Shown piece after piece: positions 44,399 to 56,635 of a stretch of DNA of 64,000 bases (position 1 is the stretch's first letter; each line of letters begins with the position of its first letter). The stretch is from Mesorhizobium sp. NZP2077. GTDB taxonomy: Bacteria > Pseudomonadota > Alphaproteobacteria > Rhizobiales > Rhizobiaceae. Where the stretch lies: contig NZ_CP051293.1 of assembly GCF_013170805.1 (NCBI RefSeq), positions 3,726,001-3,790,000 on the forward strand. Direction: 5' to 3'. The position numbers were made by a program, and so were the translations under genes. Below the pieces are notes generated by a model. It made no database searches. It was not told where the DNA came from and saw only the letters and a list, made by a program, of their open reading frames with translations.

Positions 44399-45262
44399 AT
44401 GGACAAGACCGCGAGCGCCTGGCTGAACGGATTCATCGGCGTGTTGATCTTCTCAGGCTCGCTGCCGGCGACACGCGTGGCCGTGATGGACTTCGATCCG
44501 ACATTCGTGACATCGGCCCGCGCCGCGATTGCCGGACTGCTTGGCCTGGCAATGCTGCTCTTGTTCCGGCAGAAGCGCCCGGAGCGGGGCGATCTCATGT
44601 CACTGGTGATTGTCGCACTTGGCGTGGTGGTCGGCTTTCCCTTGCTGACCGCGCTTGCGCTCAAGCACGTCACCTCCGCGCACTCGATCATCTTCGTCGG
44701 TCTGCTGCCGCTGGCAACCGCGATCTTCGGCGTGCTGCGCGGCGGCGAGCGTCCACGACCGGCGTTCTGGCTGTTTTCCTGCATCGGCAGTGCTCTGGTC
44801 GCGGGCTTCGCGCTGATGCAAGGCGTGACGGCCTCGCCGGTCGGCGATGGCCTGATGCTCGCCGCAATCGTCGTCTGCGGCCTGGGCTATGCCGAGGGCG
44901 CCGCGCTGTCGCGCAGGCTCGGTGGCTGGCAAGTGATCTGCTGGGCGCTGACGCTATCGCTGCCGATCATGCTGGTGCTGACGTTTGCGACCCTGCCGCC
45001 GTCGTTTGCCGCCGTTGGTTCTCACGCCTGGATCGGTCTGGCCTATGTTTCGCTGTTCAGCATGCTGATCGGCTTCGTCTTCTGGTATCGCGGGCTGGCG
45101 CAAGGCGGCATCGCGGCGGTCGGACAATTGCAGTTGCTGCAGCCCTTCTTCGGCCTGGCGCTCGCGGCGACGCTGCTGCACGAGCAGGTCAGCCCGCTGA
45201 TGGTGGTTGTTACGCTCGGCGTGGTCGCGTGTGTGTTTGGCGCGAAGAAGTTCGCGCGGTAG
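44399..45262 (+). CDS. EamA/DMT family transporter
   Basis: 287 aa with ten hydrophobic helices in two EamA repeats (about residues 8-140 and 150-285). Start MDKTASAWLNGFIGV with GGGAG eight bases upstream. EamA exporters move amino acids or related metabolites out of the cell. A MocR regulator sits divergently. The end AKKFAR lies nine bases from a convergent dehydrogenase gene. Confidence 0.9.
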   Translation: MDKTASAWLNGFIGVLIFSGSLPATRVAVMDFDPTFVTSARAAIAGLLGLAMLLLFRQKRPERGDLMSLVIVALGVVVGFPLLTALALKHVTSAHSIIFVGLLPLATAIFGVLRGGERPRPAFWLFSCIGSALVAGFALMQGVTASPVGDGLMLAAIVVCGLGYAEGAALSRRLGGWQVICWALTLSLPIMLVLTFATLPPSFAAVGSHAWIGLAYVSLFSMLIGFVFWYRGLAQGGIAAVGQLQLLQPFFGLALAATLLHEQVSPLMVVVTLGVVACVFGAKKFAR

Positions 45263-45271
45263 CCTCCCGCC

Positions 45272-46312
45272 CTAAAACTTCGTCACCACCCCAATGCCGA
45301 TGCCCTCAAAACCGCCCATCGCCATCAGCGCCGCGGGCGCTTCGTCGAGGCTGATCTTCTTGCCGACCAGCAGTTCAGGCTTGAGCTTGCCATTGCGGAT
45401 CATCTCCATCATCGCCTGGTAGCGATAGGCCTGTATGCCGTGGCTGCCGAGGATTTCGAGTTCGAAGGCGATGACCTTGTCCATCGGCACTTGCGGGCGG
45501 GCGTGTTCGCCCAGCATCAGGCCGACCTGTACATGGCGGCCGCGGCGGCGCAGATTGGCGATCGAGTTGAACGAGGTGGTGGGGTGGCCGAGCGCGTCCA
45601 TCGACATATGCGCGCCGCCATTGGTGATCTGCTTGACGGCCTTGACCACATTCGGCGTCGTCGACGCATTGATGGTCGCCACGGCGCCGATCTTTTTGGC
45701 GAATTCCAGTTTCTCGTCGGTGAGATCGATGGCAATGACATTGGCGCCCATCGAGCTGGCGATCATGATCGCCGACAGGCCGACCCCGCCGCAGCCATGC
45801 ACCGCCACCCATTCGCCGGGCTTGACCCGCCCCTGGTCGACGATGGCGCGAAACGAGGTGACGAAGCGGCAGCCGAGGCTGGCGGCTGTGGCGTATTCCA
45901 TCTCCTCGGGCAGGCGTACCAGATTGGTGTCGGCATGCTCGATGCCGACATATTCGGCGAACGAGCCCCAGCCGGTGAAGCCGGGCTGCGTCTGGTGTTC
46001 GCAGACCTGGTGGTTGCCCGAGTTGCATTCGAAGCAGCGGCCGCAGCCGACGGCGAACGGCACCGTCACGCGGTCGCCGGCCTTCCAGCGGCTCACCTGT
46101 TTGCCGGCGGCGACGACGACGCCTGCCAGCTCATGGCCCGGGACGTGCGGCAAGGTGATGCCGTCATCATGGCCCATCCAGCCATGCCAGTCGCTACGGC
46201 ACAGCCCGGTCGCCTCGACCTTGATGACGACGCCATCGGCCGCCGGCTTCGGGTCGGCGACGGTCTGGATCGTCGGCGCTTCGCCGAATTTCTCGAAGAC
46301 GACGGCTTTCAT
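45272..46312 (-). CDS. Zinc-dependent alcohol dehydrogenase
   Basis: 346-aa medium-chain dehydrogenase. Catalytic zinc ligands are suggested by C42 in [11 protein letters not shown] and GHEL; the structural zinc has four Cys in [18 protein letters not shown]-binding [13 protein letters not shown]. The ATG at 46312 has GGAG at eight bases; a start four codons upstream is weaker. Substrate alcohol is unknown; no linked pathway genes on the same strand except the next cluster 120 bp away. Confidence 0.9.
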   Translation of the reverse strand: MKAVVFEKFGEAPTIQTVADPKPAADGVVIKVEATGLCRSDWHGWMGHDDGITLPHVPGHELAGVVVAAGKQVSRWKAGDRVTVPFAVGCGRCFECNSGNHQVCEHQTQPGFTGWGSFAEYVGIEHADTNLVRLPEEMEYATAASLGCRFVTSFRAIVDQGRVKPGEWVAVHGCGGVGLSAIMIASSMGANVIAIDLTDEKLEFAKKIGAVATINASTTPNVVKAVKQITNGGAHMSMDALGHPTTSFNSIANLRRRGRHVQVGLMLGEHARPQVPMDKVIAFELEILGSHGIQAYRYQAMMEMIRNGKLKPELLVGKKISLDEAPAALMAMGGFEGIGIGVVTKF

Positions 46313-46434
46313 CTGTAACTCCACGCTGCGCCCAGTATGGGGAAACGATAGCCGATTCCCTGTCCGGTCAAGCGGAAATCGATTCCGCCAGACATGCTGC
46401 TCTGGATGCTGATGCTGCGTGGACCAATGAAGAC

Positions 46435-47100
46435 TTACTCCGCATCGATCTGGTTCTGCGGTGCTGCTTTCTTGAAGGCCGGCAGCGCCATGCAGGCGGC
46501 GTTGATGCGGGTGATCGTCGGGTAGGGCACCAGGTCGACGCCGAATCGGGCGTTGCTGGTGATCTGCGCCGCCAGGCAGATATCGGCGAGCCCCGGCGCT
46601 TCGCCATGGCAGAATGTTCCGGTCTGAGGCGAGGACGCGAGTATCTTTTCAAGCGGCTGAAAACCTCCGTTCACCCAGTGGCGGAACCAGTTGGTGATGT
46701 CCTGGTCGCCGGCGCCGAACAAAGTGCGCAGCGAGGTCAGCACGCGCAGATTGTTCACCGGATGGATATCGCATGCGATCATCTGCGCCAGCATTCTCAC
46801 GCGCGCCCGGCCAAGTGCGTCCTTCGGCAGCAGTGGCGGCACGGGCTGGATCTCGTCGAGATATTCGATGATCGCCAGCGACTGCGTCAAAAGCGTGCCG
46901 TCGTTAAGCACCAATGCCGGCACCAGCCCCTGCGGATTGACCGCGAGATAGGCCGGTTCCAGATGGTCGCCGTGGCGCAGATGATGCGGGACGTAGTCAT
47001 AGCTCAGCCCCTTCATCTCCAGCGCGATCCGCACCCGGTAGGAGGTGGAGGAACGGTAGTAGTTGTGCAGGACGATGTCGCTCATGGCTTTGTCGTTCAC
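46435..47100 (-). CDS. GST-type maleylpyruvate/maleylacetoacetate isomerase
   Basis: 221-aa zeta-class glutathione transferase. Active-site motif [11 protein letters not shown] near residue 17 binds glutathione at the Ser, and NPQGLVPAL with [13 protein letters not shown] is the glutathione cis-Pro region. It isomerises the maleyl ring-cleavage product to the fumaryl form. The start is a GTG overlapping the hydrolase stop as GTGA (47097-47100); an ATG at 47085 is possible. Coupling to a NagK-like hydrolase favours maleylpyruvate (gentisate route) over maleylacetoacetate. Confidence 0.88.
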   Translation of the reverse strand: MNDKAMSDIVLHNYYRSSTSYRVRIALEMKGLSYDYVPHHLRHGDHLEPAYLAVNPQGLVPALVLNDGTLLTQSLAIIEYLDEIQPVPPLLPKDALGRARVRMLAQMIACDIHPVNNLRVLTSLRTLFGAGDQDITNWFRHWVNGGFQPLEKILASSPQTGTFCHGEAPGLADICLAAQITSNARFGVDLVPYPTITRINAACMALPAFKKAAPQNQIDAE

Positions 47101-47795
47101 GATTGGGGCTGGCCGATCGTCACTTCGATCGTGCCGATGCCGTCGACGCCGCCGGTCATCGTCTCGCCCGGCTTGACCGCGCCGACACCGGCCGGCGTGC
47201 CGGTGAAGATCAGGTCGCCGGCCTGCAATTCGACGCCCTCGCTGCAGATCGAGACGATGTCGGCGATTGGCCAGATCAGTTCGGTGAGGTCTGCGTCCTG
47301 CCTGACCTTGCCGTCAACGGCGAGCCAGATGCGCCCTTTCGTCGGATGGCCGGTCTTTTGTGCAGGAACCAGCGGGCCGCATGGGGCGGAGCGGTCGAAC
47401 GCCTTCGACCAGTCCCAGGGCCGCGCCGCCTTCTTGGCCTCGTCCTGGAGGTCGCGGCGGGTGAGGTCGATGCCGACGGCATAGCCCCAGACGTGATCCA
47501 GCGCGCGGTCACGCGCAATGCGGAAGCCGGGCTTTCCGATCGCGGCCACTAGTTCGATTTCATGGTGCAGATTGGCCGTCAGCGGCGGGTAGGGGACCAC
47601 GGTGCCGGAATCGACCACCGCGTCGGCCGGCTTGGTGAAGAAGAAGGGCGGATCGCGCTCATCATTGCCGAATTCGCGCGCGTGCGCCGCATAGTTGCGG
47701 CCGACGCAGAAAATACGCCGCACGGCAAATCGCTCGGCCGAGCCGCTGATGGCGACGGAAGGCGTTGGCGGCACGGGAAGGATGAAGGCGGTCAT
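47097..47795 (-). CDS. Fumarylpyruvate hydrolase-like FAH family protein
   Basis: 232-aa fumarylacetoacetate hydrolase-fold enzyme, the short form. Motifs: RIFCVGRNYAAHAREFG, metal-binding Glu/Asp in HHEIELVAAIG and GIDLTRRDLQDEAKK, and DLIFTGTPAGVG. Its size and N-terminus resemble fumarylpyruvate hydrolase of gentisate catabolism more than full-length tyrosine-pathway enzymes. It precedes the GST-type isomerase in a coupled pair; the ring-cleaving dioxygenase is not in the window. Confidence 0.87.
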   Translation of the reverse strand: MTAFILPVPPTPSVAISGSAERFAVRRIFCVGRNYAAHAREFGNDERDPPFFFTKPADAVVDSGTVVPYPPLTANLHHEIELVAAIGKPGFRIARDRALDHVWGYAVGIDLTRRDLQDEAKKAARPWDWSKAFDRSAPCGPLVPAQKTGHPTKGRIWLAVDGKVRQDADLTELIWPIADIVSICSEGVELQAGDLIFTGTPAGVGAVKPGETMTGGVDGIGTIEVTIGQPQS

Positions 47796-47872
47796 TGTGG
47801 TCTCTGCGTTCGGGATGATGGCGGCACCTTCGACCGATTTCGGGAACCGGGCAAGGCGTCGCTTTTCATAAA

Positions 47873-47885
47873 GCAAAGGCTTTGC
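47873..47885. promoter_or_regulatory. 13-bp palindrome upstream of the FAH gene
   Basis: GCAAAGGCTTTGC, perfect around a central G, 78 bases upstream of the hydrolase start. It may be an operator for the catabolic pair. No regulator gene is next to it on that strand. Confidence 0.3.
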
Positions 47886-48020
47886 CGGGGCTGCACAAGG
47901 AATTCAGGGTTCCCATCACTTTTGCAGCAGTGCATCCTATCAACTGGCGATAGACTATTTGCCAATAATCCGGCCATGGTCACAGGACTATGGTGTGGCG
48001 GGTAAACCGGAACGAGCCAC

Positions 48021-48704
48021 ATGACAGTATCCAATGATCGCGCCCGGTTCCTGATCATCGATGACCATCCGCTGTTTCGCGAGGCGCTGCACAGCGCGGT
48101 GCAGATGGCCTATCCGGAAGTCGATACGGTCGAGGCGCGCTCGATCGCCGAGGCGCTCGATCTGCTGGCAGGGATAAAGCCGTTCGATTTGGCGCTGCTC
48201 GATCTCAACATGCCCGACGTGCATGGCTTTGACGGGCTGCTGCAGCTCAGGACGCGCTATCCCCGGCTGCCGGTGGTTATCGTCTCAGGCTACGAGGAAC
48301 CGCGGATCATTTCTGAGGCCTTGTCCTATGGTGCTGCCGGCTTCATCCCGAAATCGGCGCGCAAGAGTGACCTGGCCGCCGCCATCCGCTCGGTGATGGA
48401 TGGCGCGATCTATGTGCCGGAAACCTATGAAGGCCAGCCGGCGGACGCCGACAGCATCGACCGCGCCGACATGGTCCAGCGGCTGTCCAAGCTGACGCCG
48501 CAGCAGCTGCGCGTGCTGCAGATGCTGCGCCAGGGCCTGCTCAACAAGCAGATCGCCTATGAGCTGCAGGTCGGCGAGACCACGGTGAAGGCGCATGTCT
48601 CGGAGATCTTGCGCAAGCTCAACGTGTACAGCCGCACGCAGGCGGTGATCGAGGTTTCGAAGCTGGACAATGCGGAGCTGTTTCGGGATCAGGCGGGGTT
48701 TTGA
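48021..48704 (+). CDS. NarL/FixJ family response regulator
   Basis: 227 aa. Receiver domain residues 9-130 with phospho-acceptor D61 (LLDLNMPD), acidic pair D14-D15 and Lys in GFIPKSARKSD; LuxR-type HTH at about 157-215 (LTPQQLRVLQMLRQGLLNKQIAYELQVGETTVKAHVSEILRKL). It is convergent with a hybrid kinase 36 bp away, which makes that kinase the probable partner. Confidence 0.92.
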   Translation: MTVSNDRARFLIIDDHPLFREALHSAVQMAYPEVDTVEARSIAEALDLLAGIKPFDLALLDLNMPDVHGFDGLLQLRTRYPRLPVVIVSGYEEPRIISEALSYGAAGFIPKSARKSDLAAAIRSVMDGAIYVPETYEGQPADADSIDRADMVQRLSKLTPQQLRVLQMLRQGLLNKQIAYELQVGETTVKAHVSEILRKLNVYSRTQAVIEVSKLDNAELFRDQAGF

Positions 48705-48740
48705 TCTTTTACCCTCCCCCTTGTGCGAAGGGTATGGAGG

Positions 48741-50081
48741 TTAAGCCAGCAAATGCGCCAGCAGCGCCCTGAGCTGCGCCGGCTTGAGCGGTTTGCGCAT
48801 CAGTTCGATGCCGCCGGCACGCGCTGCCTTGGCGACGGCTTCGGAACTGTCGGCGGTGACGATCAGCGCCGGCACGGCGCGGCCGAGATAGTCGCGGACT
48901 TCCGATATGGTGGCGGTGCCGAGATCGCCGCCGTCGAGATGCTGGTCGGCAATGACGATGTCGGGCACCCAGTCGGTGTCGCCGAGCAGGTCCAGCGCAT
49001 CGTCGGTCGAGGTCGCGGACCGCACTAGGCACTGCCAGCGCTCGAGAAGGAAGGTCATGGCCTCCAGCACCTCGATGTCGTTCTCGACCAGCAGCACCTT
49101 GGTGCCGAACAGGCCGTAGCCGCGCGAGCGCTCCAGGCTGGTGGCGCTGGCGATGGCGTCGGCGGGCGCGCCGATGCCGACGGGGACATCGATGTGGAAG
49201 ATCGTGCCGCGCCCGACCTTCGACGAGAAGGTCACGGGATGGCCAAGCGCGCCGGCCATACGGCGCACGATGGCAAGCCCGAGCCCAAGACCGCCGCCGT
49301 CCGACTCCGCATTGGACGACGGAGTGCCGCGGTGGAACTCCTCGAACACCGCCTCGCGCTGGTCCTCGGGAATGCCGCAGCCGGTATCGGCGACATCGAT
49401 GCGGATGGTGTCGCCGCGATGTCTGGTGCCGACCAGGACGCCACCCGAACGGGTATAGCCCAGCGCGTTGGAGAGGATGTTCTGCAGGATGCGGCGCAGC
49501 AGCGTCCGGTCGGAGCGGACCACGGCATTGACCGGCCGGAATTTCAGCGACAGTCGCTTCATTTCCGCGACCGGCTGGAAATCCGAGCGCAGCGACGAGA
49601 ACAGCGCTTCCAGGCTGACGTCGCCGATATCGGGCTGCACCACGCCGGCGTCGAGCTTGGAAATGTCGAGCAAGGTGCGCAGCAGGTCCTCCATCGTTTC
49701 CAGCGAACGCTCGACCTGCCGCACCAGCTTCCTGCCTTCGTCGCTGGTCTGTACCTCGGCGAGCGCCGAGACGGAGAGGTGGGCCGCGTTCAGCGGCTGC
49801 AGCACGTCATGGCTGGCGGCGGCGAGAAACCTTGTCTTGGACAGGTTCGCCAGCTCGGCATTTTCCTTGGCAGCGCTGAGATCGATGTTGGACTGCTCCA
49901 GCCGGCGCAGCGTCGAATGCAGTTCCTCGGTGCGCGTGCGCACGCGGTTCTCGAGCGAGATCGCGGTCTGGAACAACGAGAAGGCGTTGCCTTGCTGGTC
50001 CATCGAGCGCTCGACGCGGCTGACCAGGGCGGCGTTGATCTTCTTCAGCTTTTCGAGGTCGTTTATGTCCTTGAGCGGCAT
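48741..50081 (-). CDS. Hybrid histidine kinase (NahK-like)
   Basis: 446 aa, no membrane segment. N-terminal coiled coil (residues 1-85), HisKA with H91 in FLAAASHDVLQPLNAAHLS, HATPase boxes N (NILSNALGY), G1 (DTGCGIPED) and G2 (GGGLGLGLAIV), and a C-terminal receiver with D379 (IVIADQHLDG). Having no sensor domain of its own, it should take input from a partner. The gene 18 bp upstream encodes a FIST-domain protein, the arrangement known for NosP/NahK nitric-oxide sensing. Output would go to the neighbouring NarL-type regulator. Confidence 0.9.
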   Translation of the reverse strand: MPLKDINDLEKLKKINAALVSRVERSMDQQGNAFSLFQTAISLENRVRTRTEELHSTLRRLEQSNIDLSAAKENAELANLSKTRFLAAASHDVLQPLNAAHLSVSALAEVQTSDEGRKLVRQVERSLETMEDLLRTLLDISKLDAGVVQPDIGDVSLEALFSSLRSDFQPVAEMKRLSLKFRPVNAVVRSDRTLLRRILQNILSNALGYTRSGGVLVGTRHRGDTIRIDVADTGCGIPEDQREAVFEEFHRGTPSSNAESDGGGLGLGLAIVRRMAGALGHPVTFSSKVGRGTIFHIDVPVGIGAPADAIASATSLERSRGYGLFGTKVLLVENDIEVLEAMTFLLERWQCLVRSATSTDDALDLLGDTDWVPDIVIADQHLDGGDLGTATISEVRDYLGRAVPALIVTADSSEAVAKAARAGGIELMRKPLKPAQLRALLAHLLA

Positions 50082-50099
50082 CCTGTTATTCTGACGCCC

Positions 50100-51236
50100 C
50101 TATTCCGCCGCTTGCCGTTCACCAAAGGCAATGCCGGTGAAGGTCTGGTTCAGATGCATCGACCGGTACTGTTCGCCATAAGTGCCGAAGCCGATGACAT
50201 TGTTGACCCGGTAGAGCTCCGAAATGTCACGAAAGACCTGCCGGTTGCGTGCATCGAGCCGGCGCAGCACGCAGTCGAAGCCGAGGATCAGGTCGATGCC
50301 GCCCAGTCGGTCTTCGACCTCGCGCAGGGCCGCGCGCGTCGATTCCACCATGTCCTTGGGCTGGGCGATCGACAGCACGACGCCGTCGTCGATGGCGCAG
50401 AAGAAGGACAGCGAGCCATCCGCGTGCATCCTCTGGATCGAGCGGCAGTAATATTCGCCGCCCACCTTCACCACCACCGGATGCGAGGCGAAGCTCAGCG
50501 GCGTCAGGGTCTGCGGCATGATGCCGACGGAAGCGGCATATTCCACCGCCGCATTGGTGGCGTTGAACTCGCGCACGATACGGTGATCGGCATCGGACGC
50601 GGTCACCACCAGCTTCTCGTCGGTCGGAACGAAATTGTCGGTCTTGAAGACGTGGAACGGAATTTCCGTTGATATCAGCACGATGATGGCGCTGTCCGAG
50701 GTGACCCTGCCATTCGAGATCAGGCGCGTCGTCTCGAATTTCAAATCGTCGCCGGCCGAGCCGCCGAGCAGCGGTATGTCGTCAAGACCCCAGTGGATGG
50801 CTGAACTGACCGCTTCCTCGGCATAGGACAGACCATCGATGAAGCAGAGCGCGAAGGTGTTGCCGGCCTGCTCGCAGCCGAGCCGGCCGCGTAGCGTGCG
50901 CCGCAAGGCCTCGACTTCGCCGGTGATCCTGTCCATGCCCGATGAGGACAAATTGTCGACCATGGTGCTGACCGCGGTGAACGATGCCGAGGGAAGCAGC
51001 ATCGCCAGCATGTGGCCTTCCTCGAGCCCCTGCGGTGTGATCTCGCCGGCCGTGGAGCAGCCGGCATGGTGGAGCGCCGGCGCGTAGGCGCAGAGTGCGC
51101 GCGACAGGGCACCGGCCTCGACGAGGCTCTGGGAAAAGAACACGAGGGCAAAGCCGGCGTTGATTGCGGCGGCCTCGCTGGCTACCGCGCGTGCGAAAAC
51201 GTCCGGGTCGGGCTCGTCCGTGGTCAGCGCCGACAA
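50100..51236 (-). CDS. nosP: FIST-domain sensor, NosP-like
   Basis: At least 378 aa with FIST-N (about residues 25-215: HAGCSTAGEITPQG, LLGGSAGDDLKFETT) and FIST-C (ASHPVVVKVGGEYYCRSIQRM, DLILGFDCVLRR, GFGTYGEQYRSMHLNQTF). NosP proteins of this family bind haem and nitric oxide and control a co-encoded hybrid kinase, which here follows after 18 bp. The start is uncertain: the first ATG-type codon is a TTG at 51236, while protein-like sequence continues upstream to a CTG at 51269. Haem ligand residues were not identified. Confidence 0.82.
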   Translation of the reverse strand: MSALTTDEPDPDVFARAVASEAAAINAGFALVFFSQSLVEAGALSRALCAYAPALHHAGCSTAGEITPQGLEEGHMLAMLLPSASFTAVSTMVDNLSSSGMDRITGEVEALRRTLRGRLGCEQAGNTFALCFIDGLSYAEEAVSSAIHWGLDDIPLLGGSAGDDLKFETTRLISNGRVTSDSAIIVLISTEIPFHVFKTDNFVPTDEKLVVTASDADHRIVREFNATNAAVEYAASVGIMPQTLTPLSFASHPVVVKVGGEYYCRSIQRMHADGSLSFFCAIDDGVVLSIAQPKDMVESTRAALREVEDRLGGIDLILGFDCVLRRLDARNRQVFRDISELYRVNNVIGFGTYGEQYRSMHLNQTFTGIAFGERQAAE

Positions 51237-51546
51237 GCCGCAGGCGTAGCGCGTCGTTGAACTGGTCAGCGGCGTTCCCCCGCATTTCCTCCGACGCTGT
51301 TTTGTGCGCTGTTTTTACAAGCTTCTGGCGCGCGGGCGTCGAAGGGTATTGTTGCTTCCAATAGGCGTTTTGGCAATGGGGCGACGGGAATGCGCCTTTG
51401 GCCTTGGCCGTGACCGAAAGTACAATGATCCGCCTTTTCCGTCGCGCTGTTTTTTGTGCGTTGTGCGGTGTACGAATAACGCATGGCCGAAGTGCCAGCG
51501 GCGCGTCGGCAGCGTGATGACCAAGGTTGATACCCAGGGAGGATTC

Positions 51547-52050
<504 letters not shown>

Positions 52051-52054
52051 ACGA

Positions 52055-52122
52055 GGCAGTAGGGCAGTAAGGCAGTAGGGCAGTAGGGAACCGGACCAAT
52101 TTTTCCCTACTGCCGTACTGCC
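52055..52122. repeat. Heptamer-repeat hairpin between coxS- and coxL-like genes
   Basis: Four copies of GGCAGTA (52055, 52063, 52071, 52079) are followed by an inverted set. Positions 52071-52089 and 52104-52122 pair over 19 bp with one mismatch around a 14-nt loop. It lies inside the operon, five bases after the small-subunit stop, so it could tune expression between subunits or be a repetitive intergenic insert. Confidence 0.7.
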
Positions 52123-52162
52123 TTGCTCACCTACTCCCCTACAATCTCGGGAGGAATTTCTG

Positions 52163-54514
<2,352 letters not shown>

Positions 54515-54526
54515 GGAGGAACAACC

Positions 54527-55324
54527 ATGTACTCGGTCAACTATCACCGCGCCGCCTCGGTCGCTGATGCCGCCAAGCTCGTGAAGAGCGGCGACGCCAA
54601 GCTGCTCTCCGGCGGCATGACCTTGATCCCCGCCATGAAGACGCGGCTGGCGGCCCCCTCCGACCTTGTTGATCTGTCACGCATCAAGGATCTGCAGGGG
54701 ATAAAAGTGTCGGGCAAGACGGTCACCATCGGTGCCGCCACCACGCATTTCGACGTCGCCAATGACGAGAAGCTGCAGAAGGCCTGTCCAGCGCTTGCCC
54801 ATCTGGCGTCGCTGATCGGTGACCCGGCGGTGCGCCACAAGGGCACGATCGGCGGTTCGATCGCCAACAACGATCCGGCGGCGGACTATCCGGCCGCACT
54901 GCTGGCGCTGGGCGCCACCATCATCACCAACAAGCGTCAGATACCGGCCGACAAGTTCTTCAAGGGACTGTTCGAAACCTCATTGAAGGATGGCGAGATC
55001 GTCACGGCGGTTACCTTCACCGCACCAGCAAAGGCGGCGTACGAAAAATTCCGCAACCCGGCCTCGCGCTACGCGATCGTCGGCGTGTTCGTGGCCAAGG
55101 GCAAGGATGGCGTCAGCGTCGCCGTCACCGGTGCCGGCGACGAGGGTGTCTTCCGCTCTAAGGAGATCGAGGCGGCCCTTGCGAAGAATTTCGATGCTGC
55201 ATCGCTTGCCGGCGTGAAAGTGCCGGCGAAGAACCTGATGAGCGACATCCACGCTTCCGCCGACTATCGCGCCAATCTGATCACGGTCATGGCCAAGCGT
55301 GCGGTGGCAGCAGCCAACGCCTGA
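54527..55324 (+). CDS. CoxM-type FAD-binding subunit
   Basis: 265-aa flavin subunit of the hydroxylase. FAD motifs are [17 protein letters not shown] near residue 27 and [16 protein letters not shown] near 110. C-terminal CO_deh_flav_C-like region. It begins 12 bp after the large subunit with GAGGA upstream and closes the operon; a strong terminator follows. Confidence 0.93.
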   Translation: MYSVNYHRAASVADAAKLVKSGDAKLLSGGMTLIPAMKTRLAAPSDLVDLSRIKDLQGIKVSGKTVTIGAATTHFDVANDEKLQKACPALAHLASLIGDPAVRHKGTIGGSIANNDPAADYPAALLALGATIITNKRQIPADKFFKGLFETSLKDGEIVTAVTFTAPAKAAYEKFRNPASRYAIVGVFVAKGKDGVSVAVTGAGDEGVFRSKEIEAALAKNFDAASLAGVKVPAKNLMSDIHASADYRANLITVMAKRAVAAANA

Positions 55325-55345
55325 CAGCATCAGTTGCCGACATGG

Positions 55346-55370
55346 AAAGGGGCCGTATCGGCCCCTTTTT
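55346..55370 (+). terminator. Rho-independent terminator of the hydroxylase operon
   Basis: AAAGGGGCC (55346-55354) pairs with GGCCCCTTT (55360-55368) around GTATC and runs into TTTTT. Perfect 9-bp stem, 22 bases after the flavin-subunit stop. Confidence 0.93.
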
Positions 55371-55597
55371 CGTGTGCGGTAAGCTGGAGCCGTGCGGCTC
55401 TTGAAGGAAATGCCGTCGCGCGACCGGTCCTTTGCTTCAAGCAATTCCGGCAGCTTGCTGCCCAAGGACTGCTTCAGCGGCAATCTCGCACTTGCACAAA
55501 CTGATATTGCACTGCAATATGAACTTGGGCGGGAATGCGAGCCGGGTTCGGAGAATGTATCGCCGTGCCCTTTCGCATGCCAATGCAAGGGATCGGC

Positions 55598-56620
55598 ATG
55601 TCCGAAATTTCCGCGACAGATGTGGTTCCGTCCCGATCCGCCGTCGACAGATCGGTCCGGACGAGACTGGTCTATCTCGATGGCTGGCGCGGCTTGTCGA
55701 TCGCCCTGGTGCTGATCGGGCATTTCTTTCCGCTGCCCGGAATCAATCTCGGCGTGCTGGGTGTCGAATTCTTTTTCGTGCTCAGCGGCCGGCTGATGGG
55801 CGAAATCCTGTTCATCGAACGCTATCCGCTGAAGAAGTTCTTCAAACGCCGTTTCTCGCGCATCTACCCGGCACTTCTGGTCTTCGTCGTCGTTGCCATG
55901 GTCGCGCTCTCCGGCACGTTCATCGCCTTCAAATGGAAGGCGGCGCTGACGGCGCTGACATTCACCTACAACTACGCCGGTATCCTAGTCACCCGTGCCG
56001 GGGCGCTGGACCATATCTGGTCGCTCTGCGTCGAGGAGCATGCCTACATCATCCTGGCGCTGATCAGCGCGCTCGTCTCCAGTCGCAACCGCGTCATCCC
56101 GCTGCTGCTGGCGCTGGCCTTGCTCGCCATGGCAAACGGCGCGATTTCGTACTGGGTGTTCAAGCTGGACTACGAGGCCACTTACTGGCGCACCGATGTG
56201 CACATCGCCTCGATCCTGCTGTCGGCTTCGATCTGCCTGCTCAAGGCCGAGGGCCGGCTGCCGGCCGTGCTGAAGGGCCCTTATGTCGCCCTGGCAGCGG
56301 CAATTGCCGCGGTCCTGCTGTTCATGGACCCGGTCCCGACGCCGATCCACTATCTCCTGGCGGTGCCGCTGCTGGCGCTGGCCGTCAACGCGCTCGATTT
56401 CAGCACGCCGATTTTTTCCAATTTGCTGTCGTCCTGGCCAATGGCGACGTTGGGCCTGTGGTCATACTCGCTCTATCTGTGGCAGCAGCCGTTCTACAAA
56501 TTCGTCTACGAGCAAGGCAGCAACCCATGGCCGATGCTGGCCGGGGTTTTTGCCTGCGCGCTCTGCAGCTACTACCTCGTCGAGCGCCCGGCGCGCGAAT
56601 GGTTGAACCGCAATTGGTGA
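55598..56620 (+). CDS. Acyltransferase family 3 membrane protein (OafA/YrhL-like)
   Basis: 340-aa integral membrane O-acyltransferase. The family start is LDGWRGLSIALVLIGHFF with its conserved His, followed by GVLGVEFFFVLSGRLMGEIL and the RRFSRIYPAL arginine pair; about ten helices. It acetylates or acylates exported polysaccharide or lipid. The ATG at 55598 follows AAGGGA; an upstream in-frame ATG at 55535 lacks a site. No polysaccharide cluster is nearby. Confidence 0.87.
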   Translation: MSEISATDVVPSRSAVDRSVRTRLVYLDGWRGLSIALVLIGHFFPLPGINLGVLGVEFFFVLSGRLMGEILFIERYPLKKFFKRRFSRIYPALLVFVVVAMVALSGTFIAFKWKAALTALTFTYNYAGILVTRAGALDHIWSLCVEEHAYIILALISALVSSRNRVIPLLLALALLAMANGAISYWVFKLDYEATYWRTDVHIASILLSASICLLKAEGRLPAVLKGPYVALAAAIAAVLLFMDPVPTPIHYLLAVPLLALAVNALDFSTPIFSNLLSSWPMATLGLWSYSLYLWQQPFYKFVYEQGSNPWPMLAGVFACALCSYYLVERPAREWLNRNW

Positions 56621-56635
56621 ATGCCATCGGCATCG

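Noticed and set aside
52055..52122. A short CRISPR-like array.
   Set aside because: The units are 7 bp with 1-bp spacing, no unique spacers and no cas genes.
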